From Lepidodermella squamata (Eukaryota; Gastrotricha): DNA of 64,000 nucleotides. Positions 11,101 to 21,639 of this stretch are shown piece after piece. The notes below the pieces were generated by a model. The model was not told the DNA's origin. It made no database searches and saw only the letters and a list, made by a program, of their open reading frames with translations. The stretch lies in assembly GCA_047495785.1 (NCBI GenBank), contig JBLDXI010000048.1:1054001-1118000 (forward strand), in the 5' to 3' direction. The position numbers were made by a program, and so were the translations under genes. Each line of letters begins with the position of its first letter. Position 1 is the first letter of the stretch.

Positions 11101-11278
11101 GGGTTAATTCCCTTGTTTACCCACACGTTTTTTGATTATATATTATGCTATTTTAACAACGGGCCCAGGCAGGATATGTTCTTTATGCCTAATAATAAGA
11201 CAGAAATGTCGTAATTAGCCAATCACCATGCTTTTTTATTATCCACCTCGAGTAAGATGGGACTTATTTACGATAGTT

Positions 11279-11587
11279 TTAACTGCGAGAGCAGGTGCAG
11301 TAAGTGCCGTCAAAGTTGACGTTGAAGGGCTTGCGGTAGTCAGCAGCAAAGCTGGCGCAGTGGCTGTCGCATTCAGCCTGGCTGCCAGCGAATACCATGG
11401 AGGAAGGAGCAACGCACTCGCAGTTGGACTTCAACTTTTTAGCATCGGGGTCGAAGTACAGAACATCCTTGTCGAGGTTAGTGCGACAGAACTTGTAACA
11501 CATCTCTTCGTTCTTAGCGAGTATCCTCTGGCTGGAAACAGCGGCGAAAGCACAGGCTAGCAGAGCAATAGCGAGGACGGCCTTCAT
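11279..11587 (-). CDS. Small secreted Cys-rich protein, type 2, copy A
   Basis: A 102-residue single-exon protein. The signal peptide (MKAVLAIALLACAFA) is cleaved probably near VSS-QR. The mature chain has eight Cys arranged as CYKFC, CEC, CDSHC and CTC. It is clearly homologous to copy B at 14163-14468, with many replacements in the mature part and a well-conserved signal peptide and Cys frame. A TATA-like box (ttttata, 11661-11667, minus strand) lies 74 bp upstream. No named family is recognised. It is part of a duplicated block that also contains type 1 and a P450 3' end. Confidence 0.75.
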   Translation of the reverse strand: MKAVLAIALLACAFAAVSSQRILAKNEEMCYKFCRTNLDKDVLYFDPDAKKLKSNCECVAPSSMVFAGSQAECDSHCASFAADYRKPFNVNFDGTYCTCSRS

Positions 11588-12062
11588 GTTGATAGTTAAG
11601 CTTGCGGTATTAGAAATTGTCCGATTATTTTGATGAAAAATACGGTCCTGAAGTGGATGGTTTTATAGGGCGATCCACCTCCTCATGCTAACACGCCCTC
11701 GCGAGCAAGAAACCTCGAAGAAGTAGCGGAGTCGACATAAATATTTATTCACCTGTAAATAATTTGTGTAAATTATGTAATTTTAAGCAATTTTCATTGC
11801 AGGATTACAGATTTTTTTACCCGACGCTTACTTTGATTAGCTGTTTATCTAACCATATACAGGAAGATGTCGGTCGATCCACAGTTTTGTCTTGTTGATC
11901 TTTCACGACAGCGTCAGTTTTCGCTAATATTTCGTCTTCTCCTGTTTACACAAAGCTTGAAATGGAGCTGCGAAATACCGCTAATAATTAGCCTAATTAC
12001 GAGTCGGATGAGGTGCGGTACCTTGCTAGAAGTAATCGTATGAATGTATCAATGAGGGCATA
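11588..12062. other. Upstream region of Cys-rich type 2 copy A (duplicated block)
   Basis: It is alignable by eye with 14469-14934, including cacctgtaaataattt, caggattacagatttttt and agtaatcgtatgaatgtat. The duplication therefore includes about 450 bp of 5' flank. It holds no gene of its own. Confidence 0.6.
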
Positions 12063-12243
12063 TCGCGGGGTGGGCGACAGAACGACTTGCCTAGAATAGA
12101 AACAGATGGCGTAAAGCTTTGATCCACGGAAAAACTGGCGTTTTAATTATCAGGCCCGCGACTGACTTGGCCGAGATGGGAAAAGTTAGTTTTACGCCAT
12201 TTGTTCCTATTCTAGGCAAGTCGCTCTGTTGCCCACCCCCCGA
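12063..12243. mobile_element. MITE, copy 2 (TCGCGGGG ends)
   Basis: A 181 bp relative of 7337-7504 with the same long inverted ends (tcgcggggtgggcgacag) and TA on both sides. The paralogous block at 14929-14940 reads gagggcatttcagttaatt without it. That acts as an empty site and confirms both the boundaries and insertion after the block duplicated. Confidence 0.87.
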
Positions 12244-12492
12244 TACCAGTTAATTAAAGTAGATTAGTTGCTAAACGATCAGAAAAGTCATTTGCGAAGA
12301 TTCCGCGAACGAGTTGATCAGTTGCAAGCGTGGATATATATCGTTTCACCAAACCTGGGGTGTTATTGATTCATGAGACCTCATCCAAGGCGATTTGAAG
12401 CAGCCAATAACAAACAGGAATCATCCCGTCTCCACTCTCCATAAAACCCTCACAGCTCTAGATTTGTATGGCCGTGGCGAGATTCAAATGTC

Positions 12493-12811
12493 TACCGGTA
12501 CGTTAGCGTTTCGGTATAACTCTCTATTTGACGGTAACTGGTTTACGCTGTTGTAAGCTCGCGAGCGGCTGCGCGCGCTTGCAATATCAGATTAACCATT
12601 TGTGGCGGCGCGCAGTTCCAGCTCCATTTCTATTCCTCCATAATATGAGCTAAACTTACCGCTGAGAAATTAATTTTACCGCACGAAGTATTTGCACGCT
12701 TTAGTGTCGCAGTGTAGTGCCGTTTACCTTAAATTGTTTACCGCAACCAGAGAACAATGGCGATATTGAGTTACCGTCATATAGAGAGTTATTCCGAAAT
12801 GCTAGCGGGTA
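12493..12811. repeat. Inverted-repeat element, about 45 bp arms
   Basis: The left arm 12493-12538 and right arm 12770-12811 share the core ataactctctat-tgacggtaac in opposite orientation with a few mismatches. The core is GC-rich and non-coding. It lies just upstream of the Harbinger remnant but has no proven link to it. Confidence 0.65.
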
Positions 12812-12871
12812 GTAACTCTTTAACGTAACTACTTACTAGGGCAAAAATCGGAATTTATTTCAGGTGACTAG

Positions 12872-13192
12872 CTCGGGATCGATCAGAGCCCTCAGTCGAA
12901 AATTATCCACGAAATTTCCGCTGCATTTGCCCACCAAGTCAATAGATGTATTCGGTTACCGCGATCGGCCGAGGAAGTAGCCACCAAAGTTCGTGAACTT
13001 GCTGATTACGGCGGATTCCCAGGTGCATGGGGTGCTATTGACTGCACTCATATAAGAATTCAAAAACCGTTTCTTCGAATGGTTCCAGACCCGGAGGGAG
13101 ACATTTCGAAATCGAAAAGGAATAAAATGAGTTTTTCCAACTTGTGCTCGCATTATGATTGCCTCCAAAAATTACAGATATTTCTGGCATAA
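12872..13192 (+). pseudogene. PIF/Harbinger (HARBI1-type) transposase remnant
   Basis: An open stretch of 106 codons, without a start, reads as the start of a DDE nuclease domain. It has SKIIHEI, then RLPRSAEEV, then GFPGAWGAIDCTHI with the first catalytic Asp, then an NRK-like KRNKMSFSN. This is the order found in HARBI1-type nucleases. The frame ends before the later catalytic acidic residues, and no transposon ends could be assigned. I call it a dead fragment rather than a domesticated gene. Confidence 0.7.
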
Positions 13193-13247
13193 TATAGAAA
13201 CAACTTATGTAGTTGTTAACAATGAAAATCGAATTAACAATGTAAAT

Positions 13248-13477
13248 CGATCCTGTTTTTTGGAAGGATCCTGAAAATTTCCGCCCAGAACGTTGGATTG
13301 ATCCAAATAGCGGCAAACTTTCCTCTCTCATTCCTCATTCCTCCCATTTCATGCCGTTTGCTACCGCGCAGATTCAGTTTCGACTTGGTCACCATAGATG
13401 TTGAATTCGAAACTAGCGATTCTCGAAGTATCATAAACACTTGCCCTGAGTATAAAGTCATTGTACGATCGCGTTAA
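13248..13477 (+). pseudogene. Cytochrome P450 3'-end fragment in duplicated block
   Basis: It matches the end of the intact P450 at 9023-10595, from the YWKDP/PERW region to the final codons and TAA. It has frame-breaking indels and lacks the haem-binding loop: the DNA jumps from ttcatgccgtttg straight to the gattcagtttcgac region. With the two Cys-rich genes that follow it forms copy B of the duplicated block. Confidence 0.85.
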
Positions 13478-13573
13478 ATTTGTTTACTGATAATGATTTA
13501 TTACATACTTATAATCGATGATTATAGTTAAATATATGGACGCTTCTGTTTAAATTGGGATTATTTAATAAAA

Positions 13574-13897
13574 TCAGCAGTAAGAACAGCACACGCAAGC
13601 TCCTCTGCTGTAAGCTTTCATGTAAAGCGGGCTGAAGTTGAAGGAGGCACAAGTTGTCTGACATATTTGTTTCGTCGATGCTTGCACAAGCCGAACCGTT
13701 GAATCGCAGATGCAATTTATGCGGTTAACTGGGAAGTTCGCATTGAAGTAGAATCCACGATCTGGCGTTTGAGTTTGACAATATGCCTTGCACTGTGACT
13801 CGCTGTTCGCCTTGATTGCTTGAGCTGATTTAGTTGCTGCTGAGCTTCCAGAGGCTAAGACGAGCAAAGCTAAAGCGAAAAAGGTAACGGTTTCCAT
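13574..13897 (-). CDS. Small secreted Cys-rich protein, type 1, copy B
   Basis: A 107-residue protein; the start at 13897 (METVTFF) is chosen because it aligns with copy A, although an in-frame ATG lies further upstream at about 13924. The mature chain (from ATKSAQ) is identical in sequence to copy A, while the extreme N-terminus differs (METVTFF against MEAVYIF). A TATA box (tataaag, 13950-13958 minus strand) and an E-box at 13968-13973 stand upstream. The promoter looks intact, unlike that of copy A. The function is unknown. Confidence 0.75.
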   Translation of the reverse strand: METVTFFALALLVLASGSSAATKSAQAIKANSESQCKAYCQTQTPDRGFYFNANFPVNRINCICDSTVRLVQASTKQICQTTCASFNFSPLYMKAYSRGACVCCSYC

Positions 13898-13949
13898 GTT
13901 ATATGAGGGAATGAGCTGTGGCAAATCGTGATCACAGCAAGAGCACGGG

Positions 13950-13973
13950 CTTTATATCATGAATTATCACGTG
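13950..13973 (-). promoter_or_regulatory. TATA box and E-box of Cys-rich type 1 copy B
   Basis: On the minus strand, gatataaag lies 53 bp before the ATG and CACGTG lies 71 bp before it. Copy A keeps the E-box but has cataactcta where the TATA box would be. Confidence 0.5.
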
Positions 13974-14162
13974 GTTGATACGCTTGTTTACTTTGTTGAA
14001 CACGATTCTGTTGGATTATATTTCAACAATAGGGCCTGCCACGGCGGTATGCAATAATATGTTTTTCTATGCTTAATAATAAGACAGACATGTCGTGATT
14101 AGCCAATTACCATGTTATTTTATTTTCCACCTCAATTAGGATGGGAATTATTTAAGATAGAT

Positions 14163-14468
14163 TTAGTAGCGAGAGCAGCTGCAATAAGTACCATCGAAAG
14201 AAGCACCGAGGGGCTTGCGGTAGTCAGCACTGTAGCTGGCGCAGTAGCTATCGCATTCAGCCTCGTCGCCAACAAAGACCATGGAGAAGGGATCAGAGCA
14301 CTCGCAGTTGACTCCTTTTTCGGCTTCTGAGTCGAAGTACAGAACATCCTTGTCGAGGCTGGTACGGCAGAACTTGAAACAGCTCTCTTCGCTCTTAGCC
14401 CTAATCCGCTGGCTGGAAACAGCGGCAAAAGCACAGGCGAGCATAGCGATAACGAAAACGGCCTTCAT
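14163..14468 (-). CDS. Small secreted Cys-rich protein, type 2, copy B
   Basis: A 101-residue single-exon paralogue of 11279-11587. The signal peptide (MKAVFVIAMLACAFA) is followed by the same eight-Cys frame (CFKFC, CEC, CDSYC, CSC) and a conserved FDGTYC. Acidic replacements accumulate between the Cys, suggesting surface divergence. A TATA box (ttttata, 14539-14545 minus strand) lies about 70 bp upstream. No family name can be assigned. Confidence 0.75.
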   Translation of the reverse strand: MKAVFVIAMLACAFAAVSSQRIRAKSEESCFKFCRTSLDKDVLYFDSEAEKGVNCECSDPFSMVFVGDEAECDSYCASYSADYRKPLGASFDGTYCSCSRY

Positions 14469-14993
14469 TTTGATAGTTGAGCTTGTAGTATTAGAAATTG
14501 TAAGACTTTTAGATGGAAATTAGAACTGAGCTGGCTAGTTTTATACCCAAATCCGCCTACCCATGTTAGCAGTTAGCACGCCCTCGGAAATGAGGAACCT
14601 CGAGGATGTTTAGATGTCAACATTTATTCACCTGTAAATAATTTCATGCAAATTATACTTTTCGGCAATTTTCACTACAGGATTACAGATTTTTTATCCG
14701 ATGAGTAACTTGACTAGCTGTTCATCTAAAGTAACACACGACGATCGATCCTATAGCTGTCTAGTTGACAGCCCCAGCATTCGCTTAATTTCGTCATTTT
14801 CTGTTTACACAAGGGCTTGAAATGGAGCGAAATAACGCTAATTATGAGTGGGATGAGCACCGACACGGTGCGGTGCCTTGCTAAAAGTAATCGTATGAAT
14901 GTATCTATGAGGGCATTTCAGTTAATTAAAGTAAATTATTTGCTAAGCGATTAGGAAAGCCATTTCCTGAAGCTGAGGCCCAGTTTGATGCTT
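14469..14993. other. Upstream region of type 2 copy B, MITE-free paralogue
   Basis: It is the homologue of 11588-12062 and continues into the 3' flank of the receptor gene. It contains the empty site for the MITE at about 14935 and no gene. Confidence 0.6.
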
Positions 14994-17742
14994 TCAGCGA
15001 ATATTAGCAATGCTTTTTAGGCGTGGGATGAAAGGAATCAGCGAGCTGAGAGCTACGTTAATTAGGACCACGACAGAGATCGCACTGAAGACTTCGTTAG
15101 TGTTGGATCGGTAAAAAGCTGTCATAATTGCGAAACCAGCTACAGTCACGCCGATCATGCCGAAGCAAGAGATTCGAATGAACTGCAAATCAGCAACCTC
15201 CTCGAGCCGTTTCTGAAATACAAAATGAGATTTTGAAAAGCTCAAATAATGTAGCCTAACTACATTTTTCAAGACAAACGCTAAAAGAGCCATGCGAAGT
15301 ACCATGATTGTGAAAATGCAAGCTACAGCTGTAATGAATCCGAGATTGACTTCAAGTTGGCTATTCATCGAGCAGACATAAGTGTAAGGTTGATAAGCCA
15401 CGCTGCTTTGAACAGTCGAGTACTCTAGTGGATACTTTATCAGCTGAACTTCGATCGGTGCTAAACCGAACCAAACTGCTGCAAGGGTCGTGATAATCAA
15501 TGGAGGTAGAACAGCAATTCTGAGGGATTTTCGGTAAATCTTATTAAGATGACGAGCTCTTCGTTGCGAAGAAACAGGTTTAGGTGTAGGCGCACCCCTA
15601 GATGCCCCTCCAGCAGACAAAAGTTGGACGGAACCACTATTTTTCGACTGGCCTCCTTGAGCAATTGCTGAAGCAAGTGTTGGACTCATTTTCAAGCCAG
15701 CCTGTAGCTTGCTGAGAAGAGAAGCGAAAAGTAGGCTGAAACCAGCTGCGAGAAGCATCCCGCCAACAATGCAGTTATCATTAACAGAGTTCGGACCACT
15801 TGCCGGCATGGCGAAGATGAAACCCAAGCTTAACAAGTTACCGAAGCAGATCAGAATGTTGTTAAGGGGCATGTTGTAGTTCACGAGTTTTGAGAATCTC
15901 ATGACGTGAAGAACGATTACCACAACGTTGAAAATTGCGAGCAGGCATGCAATAGCTAAAGAAATAATTCAAATCTTCTGCTCTTTCCTAGAAATGACTT
16001 ACCAATCATCGCAGCGCTGGTCGATTTGGGAATGAGATCGACCTTAACAGAGAAAATTCTCAACACATCTGAAGGTGGCAATCCATCCATAGTTCTCCAA
16101 ACCATACGAATCGCATTTGGGATAACCCTTGGATTTTTATCTCTTTCATCATAGCTAAGGACAAGGTTAACTTTGTTGTAGAGAATGGTAGTGCTCAGTT
16201 GCTCTGGAGGTTCCACGACTTGATAGAAGGCAGTTTCGCCCTTCGCCAGAGTCATCGAAGCATTCACACTGGTTGCAAAGCCACTGTATTGAAGATTTTC
16301 GAGAGCTGATTTGACCATTCGATGGATGACACTGCCATTATTCTTGAATTTCTCTTTCTCAACAGTCCAATCTAGCAAAGTCTCGTTTCCTATGGTAGAA
16401 ATTACATTCACATTCGAAGATCATGCCACCAAGGGCTCACTTTTCTTGAGCTCTTTATCAACCATATCAAGAGCAACGGCAGCAGCAGCCACCATGTCGT
16501 AGTTATGACCCCTCCAGTACCAATAGAACGAACTCAACCTTGGTTGATCGAAGCGGTCTTCGAGTAGTTGATTGAAGAGAACCGATTTTGTACCGAGAGT
16601 TGTGGGTTCGGTATAACTCGGATTGTTCACCCTCATATTCAACGTGAATACAAACGTACTGAGTAGCATTTCGTATAGCATTTGCTGGGTGCACCATCGA
16701 TACCTCGATGCGTCATTCGGCATATAAAGAGATTGCCCGGGTATTATAAACACGTAATCTGGCCCATAGTAGCCCTTTCTATGTAACCAACAAGCGACCT
16801 GAATCACATTGTTAGTGTTAAGGACCATAATTCTGGGGTAGAACGCGATAAATTCGGACACGGCTTGGCCGATTTCCGCTTCGGTTGCCACAACCCCAGT
16901 TGGGAATGTCAATTTGACTGTTCCTTCAACAGTCATGCCGAGATTCCGCATCTGCTGTAGCATGATATCATCCAACTAGAAAACCTTATTGAGTAAGTCA
17001 ATCACCTTGAATAGTACAAACTTACCCAAACATTGTAGCTAGCAGATTCTGTGAATAGGTAAATCTTGTTCCAGCCAATGTGCTTCAAGAATTGGGGTAG
17101 GGCAACGTAGTACGTAGTGAAGGAACCGGCCATGACGTAGAATGCCTGAAAGCTCACTCTATTGGTGTAGATCTCGGGTAGAATGGTTGAAACTGCCACG
17201 CCAGCGTAGTTATAGTGGTGGAGAAGTCGTCCCGTTTGCGCCTGGGCTGGGCAGAGGGGCCCGGACATGAGCGGGACTCGAAAGACTCCGGGCTTAATTT
17301 CTTCATTGTAGTAGTCCATTAAATTCCGCAAACCACCCTGCCTCAAGCACTGGGAGAGAAGTGTATGAGTTAGAATTTGAGCTACATATGAATAATTTTA
17401 TTTTACTAAATCATCGGATGGCTCAACCACAAATTCGTAGTCGCTTAGGATGGAGGAATTAGCTACAGCCTCCACTGCTATTCGCATCGATTCGGTTGCA
17501 ATCGGACCAAGAGTGTACGGAGTAGGTCCACCTTGTGATTTTGTTCAAGATCAAATAATCCAAATAAGCTTCAAAGTCTCACCATAGTTTGTGGATGCAA
17601 ACAGTCTGATTTGGGGCTTATTTGAAGGGGGTGGGGCTATCAGAGCTGGTTTCGGTGATTTCGCATTCCATTTCGTGAAATTCTGCCCATGAGTTTCCAA
17701 TAATATGGATAGAATGACTAGAAAAGCGTATAAACTAATCAT
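14994..17742 (-). CDS. GABA-B-like class C GPCR, copy 1
   Basis: Seven exons on the minus strand (17583-17742, 17407-17531, 17026-17349, 16441-16975, 16003-16389, 15264-15955, 14994-15212) join in phase to 813 residues. A signal peptide is followed by a periplasmic-binding-protein-like ligand domain (roughly 50-520), with YNYAGVAVST and GWNKIYLFTES strands. Seven membrane helices follow. Helix 2 starts at NYNMPLNNILIC, the second intracellular loop is Ser/Gly-rich, and the last helix ends FIPRLKSI, as in GABA-B receptors. The Cys-rich domain of metabotropic glutamate receptors is absent, which favours the GABA-B branch. A coiled coil for heterodimerisation is not visible because the tail is very short. 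It is expected at the plasma membrane, signalling through G proteins; the ligand is uncertain. Exon borders match copy 2 except that two copy-2 exons are fused here. Confidence 0.85.
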
Positions 17743-18361
17743 GTTTAGTTCAAACCTATTGGCTTCGAAATATTGCTAGAATTGCTGTTCATGATAGAGC
17801 ATTCTCAGATTAATTAGCTCTCTAGCAAAGTAATTTTCTTAAAAGAGTCTGAGACGTTATTAAAACCAACCCACGTTCTTTAGTTACCTGTAACGAGATA
17901 TCTTCCCTTGCGCTCATTTGTGGAACTTGTTATCCTACTATGTTTTACTCATTATTAGTGCCGACAAAAAATTCAATGTACCAAATGAATTCAGGTAATG
18001 GATTTTTGAGTATATCAATCTCGAGAATGAGCTCCGTCATTATGATGCCAAGAAATCTGATCTGTTCTAACTGAATCGGGAAATTTGAAGATAGTACTTC
18101 TGGGCTGTAGGGTGTAGAGTAAGTTGGTGAGAGTAAATGATTGGGTTGCTTTTGGAGCGGCGTTTGGCATCCATCCAATCGTCATATTCTCGAAAACTAA
18201 CTCTGAGGATGAGGATTGAAACGTTGAAATAACATGGAAATAACGAGCTACACACCGGGAATTTATTTAGCCTGTAATTCAAAGAGTGCAAAGCGATAAA
18301 ATGCAAGATATTTTCGACTTCAATCTACCGAATGTCATGCATAAGGCTGAAATTTCCAAAT
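17743..18361. other. Intergenic between receptor copy 1 and protease 1
   Basis: Promoter side of the receptor gene and 3' side of protease 1, both on the minus strand. No further gene or clear element is seen. Confidence 0.4.
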
Positions 18362-19813
18362 TCAAGCCATATTACTGTCTGATGCTGCAATGAAGCAGGA
18401 ACCTGCTGGTGTTGGGAATTTGCGAAATTCCTTCCGTCCGAAAATGGCGTTGTAGCGTTTCATGAGATCCTCAGGCCATTGGTCTCTTGCTTTGCATGCA
18501 ATTTCCATGTCAAAGCAGAAATACGGCCTTCTCCACATAACTTGGAAGAAGCACCAATTTTGAACTTTTGACACCATATTGTTGCATTCGAATTCTTCCA
18601 TGTAGCTCTTAAAGTTCGCTACAAACTTGGTAATACAGCTGCTGTGATCCACAAAACTAGCGTAGGCAGTATACTTGATTTTCTCGCACATTTGAATCAG
18701 GGTGCAATTTGTGCAAGATCCGTAGAATATTTTCGACGTTATGCCGATCAAACGATAGCCTTGTAGTGGGCTTTTTAAGCAAAACAGCGGTGCCCCTGAA
18801 TCCCCCGTGCATGTCGCATCTGGGAATTCTCCTCTTTGTGTGCAAATTGAGTTGAAACTCGTCAAATTCTTTGGACAACGCCCTAGAAGATAGGATTGGC
18901 CGACAATTGGGCTGTTAGGCGAATGTAGCATTGTGGCAGTATCTTTCACTCCCCAACCTATAAGGAATATTTAAAAAGGGAAAGGAGAGGGGCAATATTT
19001 TTACCGACTGTGAAGCAATGCTTGTTACTGCCAACTTGATCTACGTTGATGTAGCTTGTTACCTCGGGGAGGCAAGCTCGATTTTTCGTGATTCGAGTGT
19101 AATCCGCATGTTTCCCAGCTTTCAAGTTCAAATGAAGTAATGCAATGTCCACCGATGGGTCTGCATCATCTGGAAGGAGCAAAATGATCAGATTCAAATA
19201 TATTTCCGTAGTTTTACCCCTCTGCGCAATATTGTAATTTTTGTGGTAGAAGTAGTGGTCGACTGGGAATTCTGGGGCGTTCGTATTATTCCACGCATCA
19301 ATTCCGAGTTTTACTAACAGCGATGGCGATTTCAAGCGTGAAGCTGGCAAGCTGAAGACATCTGTACAGGTTTCGATCTTGTCCACGATGTCGCAGTGGC
19401 GAACACAATGTGCAGCTGTTAGGACAAGATCCTCGGCTATAAGAATGCCCGAACAAACGGCCGTACCAAGCTCACTAGACAAATGTTGAGAATTTTAGTT
19501 ATTATAAGCTTACTAGCTTCATCAGCGTACTCTGGAAGCCTTCTCAGTACCAAAGCGCTCCAACCTACCCCAGCCTTGATCGGTACGCCATTCAGAACAC
19601 GAGCATACTCACCGCCCTTCCTCAGCTGGGGCGTGGAGCATCGTCGAGATTCCTCTAAAAAACCAAGAAATAACAGCTTCGAAATAGCTTTCTTAATGTT
19701 TGACTTTTACCCAGCCTGTCTTCGATGCAATAGATTTCATCTTTGCTACAGAATGCGCGAACCAAGGTGAACAGCGCACATAAGCTTAACAGGAAATTCT
19801 GAATATTGGTCAT
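18362..19813 (-). CDS. Secreted trypsin-fold serine protease 1
   Basis: Minus-strand exons 19711-19813, 19531-19654, 19218-19474, 19005-19169 and 18362-18957 join to 414 residues. The exon 2-3 junction uses a GTACGC donor, which keeps the phase seen in the paralogues. A signal peptide and short pro-segment lead to the activation-like site R-VLNG. The catalytic triad is present: TAAHC (His), VDIALLHL (Asp) and CTGDSGAPLFC (Ser). Gly-Gly-Pro is changed to Gly-Ala-Pro after the Ser. After the protease domain comes a roughly 140-residue Cys-containing extension shared by all four paralogues. AHCVRHC carries an extra Cys after the active His. It was probably secreted and active; the substrate is unknown. 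Confidence 0.85.
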
Positions 19814-19875
19814 ACCTTTAATAGTGAGAAAGGATAAGCTGCATATCATATTTATCAATCTCGACAGACGCTCAG

Positions 19876-19882
19876 TACGTGA
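19876..19882 (-). promoter_or_regulatory. TCACGTA motif upstream of protease 1
   Basis: TACGTGA on the plus strand, 63 bp before the ATG. The same 7-mer in the same orientation occurs 55-76 bp before the other three protease starts. Confidence 0.45.
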
Positions 19883-19920
19883 CAGAAATTCTTTTTTTAT
19901 TGCTTTATACTGTATAATGT

Positions 19921-21489
19921 TCACCCATTAATGACTTTTGTGTAAAGCTCCTCTGTTGATACTTTGAAACAGGAATTCGAGTTTTCGTAATCGAACTCCA
20001 CAAACCTAGCGTGGGAATCAATTGTTTTTTTATCAGTCTGCAACAGACTTTCGGGCCATGACTTCCGATCCTTGCAGCCAACAGTAACATCGCTACAAAA
20101 ATCCTTTTTTCTTTTCGCCACCTGTGCACGGCAATACTCACCAAGTTTTTGCTTAGTTTTCTTGCATTCGAAATTCTTTTGATAATTCCTAAAGTTGCTC
20201 AAAAACTGATTGATGCAGCCCGCATGCTCTGCAATATTAGCAAAAGCCGTATGTCGCTTGCTATCACAAGATCCTGTAATTGGGAAAGTTGCTGCTGCGA
20301 TCCCAGCTAGACGATAGCCCTCCAGGCCACTTTTCCAACAGAAAAGGGGGCCACCGGAGTCACTTGTGCACGTGGATGAATCCTTTGAATTTTGCATCCT
20401 CGAGGTGCAGAATGCATTTGGGTATTTTTCCTCACATTGCCCGTGTAACTTTAATCGCCCTATTACAGGCCTGTTTGGCGACTTTTCCTTGGTGGCATTA
20501 TCCATCTCCCTCCAGCCTTGAAACAGTTAAAAAGAAATCAGATGAATTATTTATGGCTAAGAAAACTTACCAACGAAAAAGCAGTCTGTGCCGACCTTCG
20601 CTGCGCTTATTTCGAAAAGACCCGTTGGCTCTGGAATGCAGACCCGATTTTTTGGTGAATTCGTATATTGCGGATTTCTCCCAGCTTTAAGATCCAAATG
20701 AAGGATGGCAATGTCAAACCCGGGTCGGAGCGGTTCGATTCCTGATATTATATAAGGCCATTTTTAAAATAAAAAAGCATTACACCCCTCATACCCAGCG
20801 ACATGTTGAAGCTGTTATGGAAGAAGTAGTAGTCGACTGGGAATTCCGGGGCATTCTTGTCAGTCAGCGCACCGCTTCCAAGTTTCACTATCACAGAAGG
20901 CGCCTCGATGTGATTATCGTGTAGGGTGAAAATATCTGTGCAAAACCCGCGGTTAACATTGCAATGCTGTAGACAGTGAGCAGCAGTTAGAACTAAATCG
21001 TTTGTTATAACTACACCAGAGCATTTGTGAAAATTGTCTTTCCTGCAATGTGAAATCTTTAACTTAGTCCTTGAAGAATGAAAGTTTTCAATTCACAAAC
21101 CCGAAGCGTGTTGACAATTGCTCACCATTAGGATCCCTTCGCAGGACGAGGGCAGTCCACCCAACGCCACCCGAAATCGGTATGCCATTTAGCACTCGCC
21201 GCTTCGCTCCGGCTTTTCTCAACTGGGGAACTGCACATTGCTTTTTGCTATCTGGAAGATCAATTGTTATAAACGAAACTTGCATAATTAGCAGTAATAA
21301 CTGCTAAGTAGGATTAATGATCAATTAACCCCCTTTCTAAGAATGGAAGCGAAGCTTACCAATAACATCGTTTATGCAATGACTTAGACCGTTACCGCAA
21401 GTTGGCGAAGCGTCATTGCCACTCAGTATTACATGAAGACAGATAATAAAACTGAAAAGATTTCGATGAGAAGTTTTATCGGGTTTCAT
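19921..21489 (-). CDS. Secreted trypsin-fold serine protease 2
   Basis: Minus-strand exons 21360-21489, 21101-21251, 20795-21042, 20571-20741 and 19921-20516 join to 431 residues. The last exon has exactly the length of that of protease 1. Signal peptide, Cys-containing pro-segment (CGNGLSHCIND) and RVLNG activation site are followed by TAAHC, FDIAILHL and CTSDSGGPLFC. The Gly before the Asp-Ser is replaced by Ser. That Gly forms part of the oxyanion hole in active enzymes, so catalytic efficiency may be altered. The C-terminal Cys extension is present (CINQF, CKKTKQK, CRAQ). The exon 2 donor is a weak GTTTGT, supported by phase and by protease 3. Confidence 0.85.
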
Positions 21490-21548
21490 TTTTAGTTGGG
21501 AAGCTCAAGCAGCAGATGCACAATCGACGCAAGTCTGCATGCAGAAAT

Positions 21549-21555
21549 TACGTGA
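21549..21555 (-). promoter_or_regulatory. TCACGTA motif upstream of protease 2
   Basis: TACGTGA on the plus strand, 60 bp before the ATG. The extended coding-strand context gtcacgtaatt is shared with protease 3. Confidence 0.45.
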
Positions 21556-21639
21556 CCTAATTTACATTATAAGGTAACGTAATAACTAAAGATGCAAATC
21601 TGAACTTTTATTTTCACAGACTCTTTAATTTGACAAAAA

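Noticed and set aside
11228-11560. Plus-strand open frame opposite the type 2 Cys-rich gene
   Set aside because: Shadow frame; the minus strand has the signal peptide and conserved Cys.
20725-20745. ggttcgattcc, like a tRNA T-arm
   Set aside because: It lies in a protease exon and splice acceptor and has no cloverleaf around it.
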